NCBI GenBank assembly: GCA_003024985.2
Contig: PXIH01S0041854.1
DNA length: 18,539 nt
Strand: one strand, 5' to 3'
Origin: Euperipatoides rowelli
Lineage: Eukaryota; Onychophora; Udeonychophora; Euonychophora; Peripatopsidae
Positions 1 to 9,705 of the stretch are shown here, in pieces. The notes under the pieces are model-generated. The model made no database searches and was not told where the DNA came from. It was given only the letters and a program-made list of their open reading frames with translations. The first letter of the stretch is position 1. Every line of letters starts with the position of its first letter. Made by a program: the position numbers and the translations under genes.

Positions 1-310
1 TAATGAATGCCCGACTTTTAAAAATATAACAATAGAGAAAAATCTGTTAGAATTTTTTTTCTTTATATAATAAAATTCTTGACAATAAATAGAACAAAAA
101 ATACTATTTAAGTTTTTTTCTATCTGTTATAGATTTTGAAATATATAACAATGTATTATTTGAACATAGCCTACAGTAGGCCTATATACAAGCTTATAAT
201 GAATGCGACTTTTAGAAATATAATCACAAAAATAAATCTGTTTGTTAGAATTTTTTTTCTTTACAGTATATAATAAAATTCCTGACAATAAATAGAACAT
301 AAATACAGTA
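1..310. repeat. Degenerate tandem duplication, period about 196 bp
   Basis: The block starting at base 1 (taatgaatg, then a cgactttt core, then ttagaattttttttcttt and gacaataaatagaaca) recurs starting at 197 with a few substitutions and small indels. The first copy runs to about 109 and the second to about 310. The spacers after both copies share the short word acatagcct. This is an old tandem duplication or two units of a satellite whose other units lie outside the window. No coding potential is seen. Confidence 0.6.
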
Positions 311-340
311 TGTGTAATCATTTCATTATTACACATAGCC

Positions 341-1750
341 TATTTAGAAACTTTTATACATAGGAATCTACGAGTCGTAAAAATTATGACACGCGACCGC
401 TCATGTTAAAATTTTGTACGCAACTGCTCGAAGGTTAAAGAAATATTAAAATTTAAATATTTATTTGCACATTCATCTTATATACAGGTATTTTAATACC
501 GGTAATAAAATAATTCTTTTGAATAAACCGCCATATGCTTCAGTATGATACGATGCAACCAGGTTTCTCCTTATCTCGTCATCCTTTTAACAGAATGTTA
601 GCCTATTCCTAAATAACCCATCCCTTACTTCCCTATAACCTTTTCAACCTCCACTCCCATTCTACCAATAATCCCTTTACCCACCCAATTAAATAACTCT
701 CTCGCTCAAACCCTAACCAATTAATTAATATCCTGTCCCTGTCATTCGTTTTCATACAGAGGTTTTTTTTTTTTTTCAATTTGGCTAAAATTCTTTGCCA
801 TGGCGCTCTTAGATTGGTCAGTTAATTAGCATTTTACTGGCTAAAAAAATAACAATTACAGATTTAATTGGTATAATAATAATAATAATAATTTCAGTCC
901 ACCGGAACTGAAACACAACACAATATTTTAACAATTAAAAAAAAAAGGACTTTTGATGGTAAGGGATGGCGGCTCTACTTCACATTATTGTTAATGACCA
1001 CCATAATCATTTAAAATTTATAAAATGAGGTAGAATGACCATTTAAAAACTAATAATAGGGATTAGGTAGGCTTATATATATTTTTTCATATCGGCATAT
1101 GGCAAGCGACATTATTGATTTTTTACCATATATCATTGGAAACTAGGACCTTGGCTAGACAATATTTTCTAAACGGCGCACTTGTATGGTAATGTTATAG
1201 TGGATGTAATATACCGGTAATGACGTAAAACACATAAAAATGATGTCGCAGCAAAATAATGCCAGATTCAAAGATGGCGACAGGTAACGGCGCTCTTGTT
1301 TGGATACACTGTCCTGAACCTTAGAGATAAAATGAAGCAAAAATCTAGGATGGTGTTCTTGTTTGGATACAATTTGGATTTTTTTCAAAGTGATAAAAAA
1401 GTCACAGTGCAGTGATGGCGCTGTTTATCTAAGTTTTACCAAGAAATAGGGGGGCGCCCATGGTCGGCATTCTACAGTATACATACACACTCAGTATATA
1501 AACAGTATAGAGAGAGAGAAGTAGCCTCAAAAACTTTGTGCTTAGGACCCTCAAAGGTCTTAATCCTGCTCTGTCATTTTCGGATGGACAACTATTTCAA
1601 GTGTGTTAGAACTAGGTCTCAATCAAGAATAAACATTTTGCCAAGGCTATATGTTATTTTTTTTTCAGCCAGATTGATTTAACTTAATCTTTGCGAACAC
1701 AAATCCATCTCAACTGCAGATAGTTTCAATTAGTATATAGTCCTTGAATT
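341..1750. other. Non-coding A+T-rich stretch
   Basis: No gene is recognised. It holds a pyrimidine-rich patch (about 600-760, with ccctaac and ccctttaccc words), a (TAA)n microsatellite at 872-892, and at 1285-1380 two nearby copies of the word cttgtttggataca (1297 and 1358). An ATGGCG word at 1274 reads only 16 codons. Nothing else is supportable. Confidence 0.5.
872..892. repeat. (TAA)n microsatellite
   Basis: About seven consecutive ATA/TAA triplets are seen directly in the sequence. Confidence 0.85.
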
Positions 1751-1754
1751 TCAT

Positions 1755-2740
1755 GGTGCTTCTGTGGTCCAAGACCACTAAAAATGTCTACGGACCACTA
1801 AAACTATTTTTAGTAGTCCGGTGGACCACTTTCAAAAATTAACTATATAGAGTAAAATTTTGCATTGTCTTATACAATAATTGAATAAAAAATGCTCATT
1901 TCATATCCATTAATATAGAGATAAATGTAAAACTATTTTTAAAAAATTTTTACTTTTTTTTTAATCGGAAGAAAATAAACACAATAAAAATTATACAGTA
2001 ATTTAAAAATAGTTTTTAATTCACAAGACAAGATTGCATTATTTATTAAAAAAACAAATTAAAGTTTATTCAATAAAAAAATATTCAAGTTAAATAAAGT
2101 TAAAATTTTGATAAAAGTGATAATTATACAGTAGGCCTTCAGATTATCAGTTTTATTTTGCACATTCTGTTTGTAATCTATGCTGGAAAATATCTATATT
2201 TCAACAAGGATTTTACCAGAAAGTTCTCTACCAAGTTCATTGTCAAGGGCTGGGAAAATATTCAAATACAATTGCTGTTAAAATATAAGACCTTATGATA
2301 TTTGGGTGTACGTGGAATGCATGGCCTTATGTGTATCTCAAGTGTCATGTGGCCTTCAAATGCCAAAAGTTTTCCCAACCATGGTCTATATGATATTTTG
2401 AATTATAATACAGAATATTGTCAATTTGATGTTCAAATAGATTAATGATGGTGCTAAAGCCTATTAGAAACTTATTGACATCTAAAGCACTGGTCATCAT
2501 TTAAAAAGTATAAAAACAATTTGAACATCAATTAGTAATAAACTAACTACTGTGTTAAGGCCTAGCCTTCCAATTTGTTCCTTTTCTTGAGAAAATTGAC
2601 AATGCCTAAAAGTCTTAAAAATTTTAATGAAAATTAATATTGATATCAGTCAGTGTCAGCCGTGTTTTATTGGACCACTAAACAAGATTACAAACTACCA
2701 TTAATTAGAGATCAGTGGTCCGTTGGACTTCCATTGTGCA
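1755..2740. mobile_element. Possible non-autonomous DNA element bracketed by GGACCACT motifs
   Basis: The left end (1760-1835) carries five GGACCAC/GTGGTCC-type words, including a 13-bp hairpin at 1791-1820. The right end (2671-2740) carries ggaccacta at 2672 and the inverted gtggtcc at 2715 followed by gttggact. Read inwards, both ends share GTCCAA, then GACCACT, in inverted orientation with a 2-base gap, as imperfect terminal inverted repeats would. The interior of about 0.85 kb is A+T-rich with no long open frame. No target-site duplication was identified, so the boundaries are approximate. Confidence 0.35.
1791..1820. repeat. 13-bp hairpin (CGGACCACTAAAA)
   Basis: Left arm 1791-1803 (cggaccactaaaa) pairs with right arm 1808-1820 (ttttagtagtccg). 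There is one G-T type mismatch and a 4-base loop. It lies in the left end of the GGACCACT-bracketed segment. Confidence 0.75.
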
Positions 2741-4510
2741 TTGAGTAGGCTATACAATACAAATTTTGATATTAGGCAACATCAATTAATATAGAGAATT
2801 CTAGTTAGTATATAAGCAGTTGCATTTTTAAAAACACAACTCTTTTACAACAGTTATAGTTTCTAAAAAGACAGATCTTTCTTTTTAGTAAAAAAAAACA
2901 AACAGAAAATTTTTAGACTATTAATTTTGGGTCAGATTCCATTATCTGCCCACTAATATTTGCGGAAGAATATTATTATCAGGTATCTGATAATCTGAGA
3001 AAATTGCCTTTTAGCACACGATCTGGTGTAGTTTGCTCACCAGATGATAGATCTAATATCATTTCACCAATATGCGATAGGATACCGGGAAAGTTAAACC
3101 TGATACAATTATCAGAAAATTAATCTTTCTTGGAAAACTATCGAGCCACTAGCATATCAACTACTTCGATGTCAAACAAATAAATGATGTGATTTTATGA
3201 CCTTAATATTGGCAAATGTATAAAAATCGAAATTTGCCTTATTAATTATAGGATTACTTATATATTTTTAAGAGTTTATCCTAGTGAATATTTTTCATTT
3301 TGAATTTTTTAAAACTTATGGTTCACCGTAATAAGACATAAATAATGTTTTTCAGAATGAATAAAGCCTAAAACCAAGTCGCACAATAAGACCGGAATTG
3401 TAAAATTTTTGTAACCTGTCGGCAAGGTTTTAAAATATAGTTTCAATCGAAGTTAAAATTTTTCGTTTTTGTTCAATATCACCGCATTTTTTTTTTTTTT
3501 TATTAGATTCCTAACCTTTACCCTTACCCTGAACCCTAACTGCTACATGTGAAATACACTAGTTATCCAACCAATGATAATCAAAATGTGAAATACACGT
3601 GTGTGAAATACAAATATTAAAATCATATACAGTTGAATATCTTCACGGCAACTTCGCTTGCTGCAACGCCATCTTTGACAACATTCAGTACACACAAAAT
3701 CATATATGACCCAAAGTAGATTACATTGTTAATTTTTGAGCAAAATATCGACATTTTTAAAAAAATAATAGTATCAGGAAAATTGATAATTCATACGCCT
3801 CAAATAAATTTGAAGAAAGCTGTATCGGGATATTTTGAGCCATTACGATAATAAAAATGAACTGACAATATAATGAAAATATAATCCACAAATTAATTAA
3901 CTGAATTATTTATTCAAATTATTTAAATTTATATGTTTAGAACATATTTAACGCTATTAATAAACTAAGAATGAAAAAAAAAAAATAGTGAACTAATAAT
4001 ATTGGTGGACTGTAACGGAATCTAATCAAATTTTGTCTTATGTAATTCCGTTGAAATTTACTCTAAAATCGTATTAGAATCATTCATATTGACCAATAAA
4101 CAAAACCAGAAGTCCTATTTACTGTAAATAGCGTTTAAAGTGCTTACACTTTTTAAAATGTATTTACGGTAAAATGTCTCTGCATTTTATTTTATATATA
4201 CTGGTAGCCTATATAACATTTTAAAAATACAATATACAGTGTATTTTGTTTTTGAGTGCAAGAGACAGTCATCTTGAAAAAGATCCCCTAAACTAACAAA
4301 AGCATAATAATTACTGTCGCAGTGCAGCTTTTGAACTGAAATTTTGTTCAATCTTTGTCACGCAAAAACTAATTTATGTAAACATGCAAAAAAAAAAGTT
4401 TTTTTTTTTGTTTTTTTAATTTTAATATATTTAGCTTTAAAACTGAAAAAAAATTTGAAAATAAGATGACGTACCAATGACTATTTTTTTAAGAATTTTT
4501 TTTTTAAAAC
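2741..4510. other. Non-coding A+T-rich stretch
   Basis: No gene is recognised on either strand. Visible items are an 8-bp stem at 2975-2994 (attatcag/ctgataat), a poly-T run near 3487-3500, a CCCTAAC-rich patch at 3510-3545 that resembles the interior of the MITE at 9706-9987, and many TACAGTA words. On the minus strand AAAGATGGCGTTGC (start codon at 3672-3670) reads only nine codons before a stop. Confidence 0.5.
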
Positions 4511-4514
4511 GTGA

Positions 4515-4549
4515 TATACCCTGAAGTGATATCGATATCATGAGGTATA
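4515..4549. repeat. Nested palindrome with TGATATCGATATCA core
   Basis: A perfect 14-bp palindrome at 4527-4540 is flanked by the inverted words tatacc (4515-4520) and ggtata (4544-4549). No function is assigned. Confidence 0.6.
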
Positions 4550-4673
4550 GCTTTCCCAATCATAACAAGAAACATTCTTGAGAATTAACACAAATGATGG
4601 GGGGTTGTCTCTAAAGCTTGTGAAAAATCAGGAGAGAAACTAAAAAAGAGCCCATTATTGTCTCCTCCCCCTT

Positions 4674-4749
4674 CCCCCCCCCCCCCCCCCCCCCCCCCCG
4701 GACACCAATTTTTTACATTTACAATTATTTTATTTCAGGGGGGGGGGGG
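4674..4749. repeat. C26 run followed by G12 run
   Basis: Twenty-six consecutive C (4674-4699) are followed 38 bases later by twelve consecutive G (4738-4749), and a poly-A run follows near 4779. The C and G runs are mutually complementary and could fold back on one strand. Lengths in such runs are prone to sequencing error. Confidence 0.85.
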
Positions 4750-5600
4750 ATAGAATTCTATATCAGTGCTGTATTTGAAAAAAAAAAAAAAAAACTTTTT
4801 TTTTCACTCTCTCATAAAGGCAACTGGATATACAGTACATTTTATACAGCTGTAAGCTGTCTAATATATTTCTTTTATTAATCTACAGTACAAATCTCAA
4901 AAGACTTGTTACCAGACTTAAATTCATCTTCCACTATTCAAACCTTGACCCAAGCGAAATTATTTATTGATAGGATAGCCTACTATCAAAAAATTGTCAT
5001 TGGACAAATTAAATTTTATTTATCTGAAACTATAAACCTACTGTATGTTAACCATCTTTTTAGACCTATTACAAGCTATATTATAACTCTACTTTAAGGC
5101 ATAATAATCTTATGGGTTTTTTTTTTTTAATAACAATTCCTTTAATAATAGTAGAGATATAAATTTTAAAATGTTCTTGAATTAGTTTGAAGTTGAACCA
5201 GTGCGAGCACCAAATTTACAACTGTTTGATATTACAGTAAGCCTATGTCCGCTCTGCCATCTATGAACAATTACGCTATACTGTAAAGGAGTTTGAACAA
5301 AATTAACGTTTCGCCAGGTCCTAAAAAAATTTTTTAACGACTATCAAATTTGAATAGAAAAATAAAGCAAATGCTGCCCTAATTTAATTTAAATAATTAA
5401 AAAACACACACACACAACAAAGCTTTGGGAAAGTTTTGTTTAACCTAACTAAAATTACTAGACCAAAGAGCCAAGGCAACCGAAGTTTGAACTTTAATTG
5501 AATGACTTCCGCTTAATCTCACAAATTAAATTCTTTCGGTCTCACTAATAAATAATAAGTGAAAATATCTGATTAACTGCTTCAACCTTTCTTAATAGTG
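4750..5600 (-). other. Probable intronic sequence of the raver-like gene; no exon seen
   Basis: This lies downstream (minus strand) of the splice donor at 5826-5825 and so should be intron 1. It is A+T-rich, with an (AC)n run near 5404-5416. I did not recognise a second exon continuing the RRM on the minus strand from here to base 1; a short exon could have been missed. Confidence 0.35.
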
Positions 5601-5826
5601 AAAGCAATTATCCACTATGACAGATCTATCGGTTCCAGGTTACTATAAGGCCGCGAACTAACAAGCTCGTGTTCTGGCAAGTAAGCACGATCATTAATGG
5701 ACATGCAGCCAATATCAAGGTAGCAATTACTGGCATGATTGCCACGTTTTTGGGTTTATAAGCAGCTGTATCAATAATGTATACAGATTTATTTAACATA
5801 AACTTTGTAAACAGCAGTAATCTTAC

Positions 5827-6081
5827 CTCTTGTGTAGTATCATGCGGTAACTGCTTGATCCATATTTTACGTCCATTGTGAAACTCCCGTTTAGCAAGAT
5901 GTAAAAGCTCCTCTTTGCTAGGTTCCTCTAAATCATTGTATTTCATTTCTATTCTGTCATGATCCTGGCTCTCTTCGTCCTCATTATCAAGATGTGCATA
6001 ATCCATAGAGTTTAAATCTTCTACACAATTCTCTATCTCCTCATCCTGCGACGTATTCGGTGAAGATGTGATCGCCGCCAT
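5827..6081 (-). CDS. Raver-like RNA-binding protein (ribonucleoprotein PTB-binding), first coding exon
   Basis: Raver proteins are nuclear/cytoplasmic RNA-binding cofactors of polypyrimidine-tract-binding protein, with three N-terminal RRMs. The exon encodes 85 residues from ATG at 6081-6079. It opens with an acidic, disordered leader (MAAITSSPNTSQDEEIE...) and ends in LAKREFHNGRKIWIKQLPHDTTQE. That tail matches the known RRM1 entry of raver1/raver2 (pattern R-x-F/L-x-N-R-K-I-x-I-x-x-L-P-x-D-x-x-x-QE-V), which covers the first beta strand (RNP2, IWIKQL) and the start of helix 1. GAG|GTAAGA at 5827/5826 is a strong phase-0 donor, and beyond it the frame reads into unrelated hydrophobic residues, as intron would. 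The frame stays open upstream to a TGA at 6135-6133, but the only ATG is at 6081, with A at -3 and G at +4. The raver assignment rests on about 25 residues; another RRM protein is possible. The remaining exons are not seen. Confidence 0.62.
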
Positions 6082-6090
6082 CTTTGGCAA
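6077..6090 (-). promoter_or_regulatory. YY1-type AAGATGGCGGC motif overlapping the start codon
   Basis: On the minus strand the start codon sits inside CCAAAGATGGCGGCG. AAGATGGCGGC is the established YY1-binding core-promoter motif, often found just downstream of the transcription start and overlapping the initiator ATG. That would put the transcription start a short distance above 6090. Binding is inferred from the motif alone. Confidence 0.45.
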
Positions 6091-6347
6091 ATTTCCCGTG
6101 GTTCCTAGCGTAGCGTTAACCACTTCTCCTCGTCAATCAAATCAAAATGATATAAAACCCTGCTGCGTTCCAAACTAACCGCTTTTCAACGTTTGTTAGA
6201 ACTTTACGGTTTAAAATAAATAAAATATCCGAGAATAAAAAATTATTATGATTATTCCAAAATAATAAATATATCATATGCAAGCTATATGTATTATGAA
6301 TTTTTAATGCCGTACAGATTAGGTCACTAGGTTAAGATGGGGAAAAG

Positions 6348-6385
6348 GAAATTTTACTCCAAAATAAGGAAAGGAGTAAAATTTC
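6348..6385. repeat. Perfect 13-bp inverted repeat upstream of the raver-like exon
   Basis: The arm gaaattttactcc (6348-6360) and its exact reverse complement ggagtaaaatttc (6373-6385) are separated by 12 bases. It lies about 270 bases upstream of the proposed start codon, so it could be promoter structure or the core of a small foldback element. Function is unknown. Confidence 0.75.
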
Positions 6386-6399
6386 ATCACAGAGTTGTT

Positions 6400-7262
6400 G
6401 TTTTTTGTGATACTGTAAATGAAAAACATAAATGGAATTTAAATATTATTAGCTTATGCCACAACATTATACAGCAAATTCTGTTGAGGTTTTGAAATTT
6501 GAATTAATATTTTCCAATGGATTATCAGAAAAAGTTGTAAAAAGTCTGTAGGCCTAATAGTTTGAATGGAAAAAAAAAAGCGTTTGATAATGGTAGGATT
6601 ATTTATTATGCGTGAGTTTATATTTTTTTTTATTTGTGCGGTTCTTTTTTTTTTTTTGCTTGAAATGTTAATTATATTCAACTATGTAGTTGGCGGTGGG
6701 CCTATTGTTTATTTAAGGATGATTTTTTTGTAAACATTTTTTTTTCGCAGCCTGCGTTTGAGAAGAGAAACTAGTTAATAATGAAAGATATTATTAGGCA
6801 AGACCATTTAAAGTTTTTTTTTTTTAATTATGATATATAATGGTGTGANTATATTGGATCATAATCACTATGAAAAAATATTAATATTGAATACCATGCC
6901 TAAGGGTTTAAACCTAATAAAAATATATTTAATGATTTTTCTGTTTTTTTTTTTCATGTTTTTAAATAATGAATATACAGTATAGGGACTTTGTTGATCC
7001 AAGTTAGAAGCGTTCTTAATTACACAAAAAGAAAAATAGTAAAATAAAGCTACTTTAACTAAATGAAAAGAGAAACCCTTTTCTTCAAATAAACTTTAAA
7101 AAAAGAAATTAAAAGTCTAGAAAAAAATAAATAAACAATAAAAAAAGTTTCCGTACTATAAACAGTTTATCGGTTAGAACTCCACCATATCTAGACGCAG
7201 ATTATAATAGCATCGAGCGTTGTTCTTTTGTTAAATTTTCTCAAAAAGGTTTTGCTAAGTAG
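6400..7262. other. Non-coding A+T-rich stretch
   Basis: Long poly-A and poly-T runs and an N at 6849 are seen. No gene, RNA gene or repeat unit could be supported. Confidence 0.5.
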
Positions 7263-7618
7263 CAGTGGCGGCTAGCATATGGTGGACTCTGGAACGGAGC
7301 CCCTCCAAATAAAATTAAGCACATACTCCTTCTCAATGTTATCTAATATTGAGTAGTAATTTTTTTTATGTTAAAAAAATAAATAAATNATGCGTTTTTG
7401 AGCGTATTTCCCACATACATACATATGGGTAGGCATCTCTCTCTATCTCATTCGATCTCAACTCGATTGACGACTGTATGAATTTGGCGCTTTTTTATTT
7501 TATTTGATTATTTCAGATTTGTGATTGTTGTTTCAGTTAGACTTGTGGAATTTTTCCCCATTGCTTAGCCTACTAAGTGCTTTTGATTATTTTTTGCTGT
7601 TTGGATATTACAATCATT

Positions 7619-7924
7619 ATGACATCTGTGAACAGCGTGGAAAACATTTTAGCTACTGGCAGCAAAAATCTTACTTTCGAGGCTAAATTAGAATTGAAGA
7701 AATTAGGGCCTCCAAGACCTGATTTAAAGATTACACAAGTACAAAATGCGTGTAAAAGCAAAAGTGGATACACAAGAAAATTTAATCCATCCTTGTATAA
7801 ACATGCAGACTGGTTGTGCGGATGTGAAACAAGAAATGCATTTTTTTGTTACAGGTGTCTTGTAATGAACGTTACCAATCGTCCATGGACTTCAGAATGC
7901 AGCAGGGGCTTTAACACTTCTTAA
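7619..7924 (+). pseudogene. hAT transposase N-terminus with TTF-type zinc finger, truncated
   Basis: Reads 101 residues from ATG at 7619 (MTSVNSVENILATG...) to a TAA. An open frame continues upstream to 7577 but has no earlier ATG. Residues about 40-100 show the TTF-type zinc-finger signature of hAT/ZMYM1-like transposases: a GPPRPDL motif, YTRKFNPSLY, WLCGCETRNAFFCYRC with its paired cysteines, then PWTSECSRGFN, corresponding to the family's W...GF motif. TTF fingers bind DNA in this family. Complete transposases run to many hundreds of residues with a DDE RNase H-like core, which is absent here. The frame breaks right after GFN, where the other end of the gene is joined. Confidence 0.72.
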
Positions 7925-8121
7925 CTGTATTTATGATAATGATATAATGTCCCTTTTATCCGAATCCGTAAAACTTTTGCGAATTATCTGCACAATTCCA
8001 ATGATAACTGTGGAAAGTGGGAGATGTTTTTCGACACTTAAGCGGATCAAGACTTTCACGAGAAACACAATGAAAGAAGATCGGCTGTGTGCTTTAGCTA
8101 TGTGTTCAATTGAGANGCATT
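7908..8121 (+). pseudogene. hAT transposase C-terminal dimerisation domain fragment
   Basis: In the +3 frame this reads ALTLLNCIYDNDIMSLLSES, then VKLLRIICTIPMITVESGRC, FSTLKRIKTFTRNTMKEDRL and CALAMCSIE, to a TAG. The pattern LL..I.TIP.T.ESER.FSTLKRIKTF.RNTM..DRL..LAM.SIE is the conserved hAT C-terminal dimerisation motif, with SGR in place of the usual SER. It overlaps the end of the zinc-finger frame by a few codons and is frameshifted against it, showing that more than a kilobase of the usual gene has been removed. The N at 8116 falls in the penultimate codons (GAG-ANG-CAT). It cannot encode an active transposase. Confidence 0.75.
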
Positions 8122-9484
8122 AGCCTAGGCTAACTTGCCAAGGCAAATATGTCACACATACTAGCAAGAGCTTTGGAATGCTTGAAAGAATAAAGCAAAG
8201 ATATTACATTGCAAATATTTATTATTTTACAATATACTTAGGAAAACTATAACACGTATCATTATAATATATATGTCGGAAATTAAAATATAATACTCAA
8301 AGAATAAAGTACTGGCCTTACATTTACCTATATTTATAAATAAAAATCCCTAATGAAAGGAATAGAAATAATACATACAGCTCTTGTGTAAAATGACAGT
8401 TGGGAAAAAATATTTTATTGGTGGTCTTATTGTATATTTATATGTCTGCGTAATGCTTCTTAGTTTTGTAAAGAGAAAGATCAGCACCAGGTTGGCAGCT
8501 TCGTGGTTTGGATCAAAACATACTCTATCTTCTTGAGAGGAAAGGCAAGTTCAATTGGTTGTGCATATCCTCCGCAGCTTCTAACCGAGATAAACTCCCA
8601 TGTAGACTCACGGGATTGCAAGGTTTTACCAATCTATTCCTCACAAGGGTAAGAAAAGGTATAAGTAGCCAAACTAATTTAATAAAAATTAAGTCTATAT
8701 TATTTACAAAGAGGGATATATATGCCTACTCTGAGCTGAAATAATATATAAACAATAAGGAATTATAAAAAAATGGTAAAGTTCCAGAATTGCTCTGGCA
8801 ATTTTTGCAAGACAAGTTAGACCTTGATTCAATCTTGCGAGATGAATCTGCTTCAATGCATCCAAGAGTGATTGTGTCTACCAGGTCTTTATCCACATGA
8901 GTTTTCAGGATAATGTGTCAATCAGCAATGGCGGACAAAGGGAAAAATGCTTATATGAAAGTTGGTTGAATAAAACTATTATATATTATTTAGAGAAAAT
9001 ATTGAGTTTATAAATATAAAAAAATGATATTTGAATATGTATGGCTGTTTAAACAGTTTAAGCTGAGCAAATGAAAACTATCATCTACATTAATTTTATG
9101 GCACAAAACAAACAAATGTTTTTATAATCATTTACTAGAAGTAATACATTCTAAATCTTGGTTGATATAAATGCCTATCTATGTACAATTACACATTATT
9201 AACTCACAAGTTAGAGTGACTAATATGAATACGGTAAAAACTCTATTACTCGTGCCTCTATTATCCGTTTTTGCTCATTTGTGCTTGTTAAAAAATCAAT
9301 AATTAAAATAATATTAAATAATAAAGATAAATAAGTTTGTTTTTATACTAATAGAATTCCTTTTTTTATTTGATAGTTTTTATTTTACATATTTACAGAA
9401 CTATCTGCTCTTCTCCTTTTAATAAATAGTAGACTAATCAATTGCTAATACCCTGTTATGTAATTAACTTTAAATGCATGCAAA
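8122..9484. other. Mostly non-coding; two GC-richer patches unexplained
   Basis: No gene is recognised. Two patches stand out from the A+T background. At 8475-8660 the + strand has a 78-codon open frame that starts with TTG, so it is not a credible gene by itself. At 8785-8900 the minus strand reads about 30 open residues including LLDALKQIHLARLNQGLTCL. Both could be decayed exons or transposon remains. A CTCTATTA word occurs twice at 9241-9263. Confidence 0.35.
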
Positions 9485-9498
9485 GGGGGGGGGGGGGG
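9485..9498. repeat. G14 run
   Basis: Fourteen consecutive G lie immediately before the left terminus of the small element starting at 9499. Confidence 0.85.
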
Positions 9499-9631
9499 CA
9501 GTGGCGTAACTTAAAATGCATGGGCCTCCCTCAACCTTATTACTTATGTATTTATTGCTCAGCTGTGGGCCCCTTGATTCCATGATCCTCCCAGCATGAC
9601 AGGCCCTGAAGGCCAGTTAGTTACACCACTA
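9499..9631. mobile_element. Small hAT-like MITE, about 133 bp
   Basis: The left end CAGTGGCGTAACT (9499-9511) is matched by the inverted right end AGTTACACCACTA (9619-9631). The arms differ at the first base and at the C/T in GTGGYGTAAC. The interior is GC-richer (gggcctccc and ggccctgaagg words). The length, short inverted termini and CAGTGG start fit non-autonomous hAT elements. A target-site duplication is not clear: the left flank is poly-G and the right flank is ggagttgg. Confidence 0.55.
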
Positions 9632-9667
9632 GGAGTTGGGGTAGAACTGAGAAATTTCCCAACTCCT
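9631..9667. repeat. 10-bp hairpin abutting the MITE
   Basis: aggagttggg (9631-9640) is exactly complementary to cccaactcct (9658-9667), with a 17-base loop. It begins at the last base of the preceding element. Confidence 0.7.
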
Positions 9668-9705
9668 CAAATCCTAACTCACAACTACTATTAAACAGTT
9701 TTTCC

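Larger units (their letters stand above)
7263..8121 (+). mobile_element. Internally deleted hAT DNA transposon remnant (left end plus transposase ends)
   Basis: It starts with CAGTGGCGGCTAGC at 7263, a typical hAT-type terminus, followed about 355 bases later by transposase coding sequence. The two ends of a hAT/ZMYM1-like transposase are present (7619-7924 and 7908-8121), but the catalytic core is missing, so it is a non-autonomous derivative. The matching right terminus (CCGCCACTG-like) and an 8-bp target duplication of the left flank were not found below 9000. Ns at 7389 and 8116 show contig joins inside the element, so sequence may be missing. The end coordinate is only the last recognised coding position. 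Confidence 0.6.

Noticed and set aside
127-336. 69-residue minus-strand ORF
   Set aside because: Low-complexity translation of the tandem duplication; no domain.
5626-5826. Hydrophobic continuation of the raver-like frame (YIIDTAAYKPKNVAIMPVIATLILAACPLMIVLTC)
   Set aside because: It looks like a membrane segment, but it follows a strong GTAAGA donor inside an RRM and does not continue the RRM fold. It is intron read-through.
6082-6123. N-terminal extension of the raver-like frame starting at 6123
   Set aside because: The codon at 6123 is GTG, not ATG, and has no Kozak support. The ATG at 6081 has good context.
6151-6157. TATAAAA box above the raver-like exon
   Set aside because: It is canonical only on the plus strand, pointing away from the exon, and such words are common in A+T-rich DNA.
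7577-7618. Upstream start for the hAT zinc-finger ORF
   Set aside because: The codon at 7577 is GTG; the first ATG is 7619.
8508-8744. 78-residue plus-strand ORF
   Set aside because: TTG start, no recognised domain and a lysine/isoleucine-rich tail typical of A+T-rich noise.
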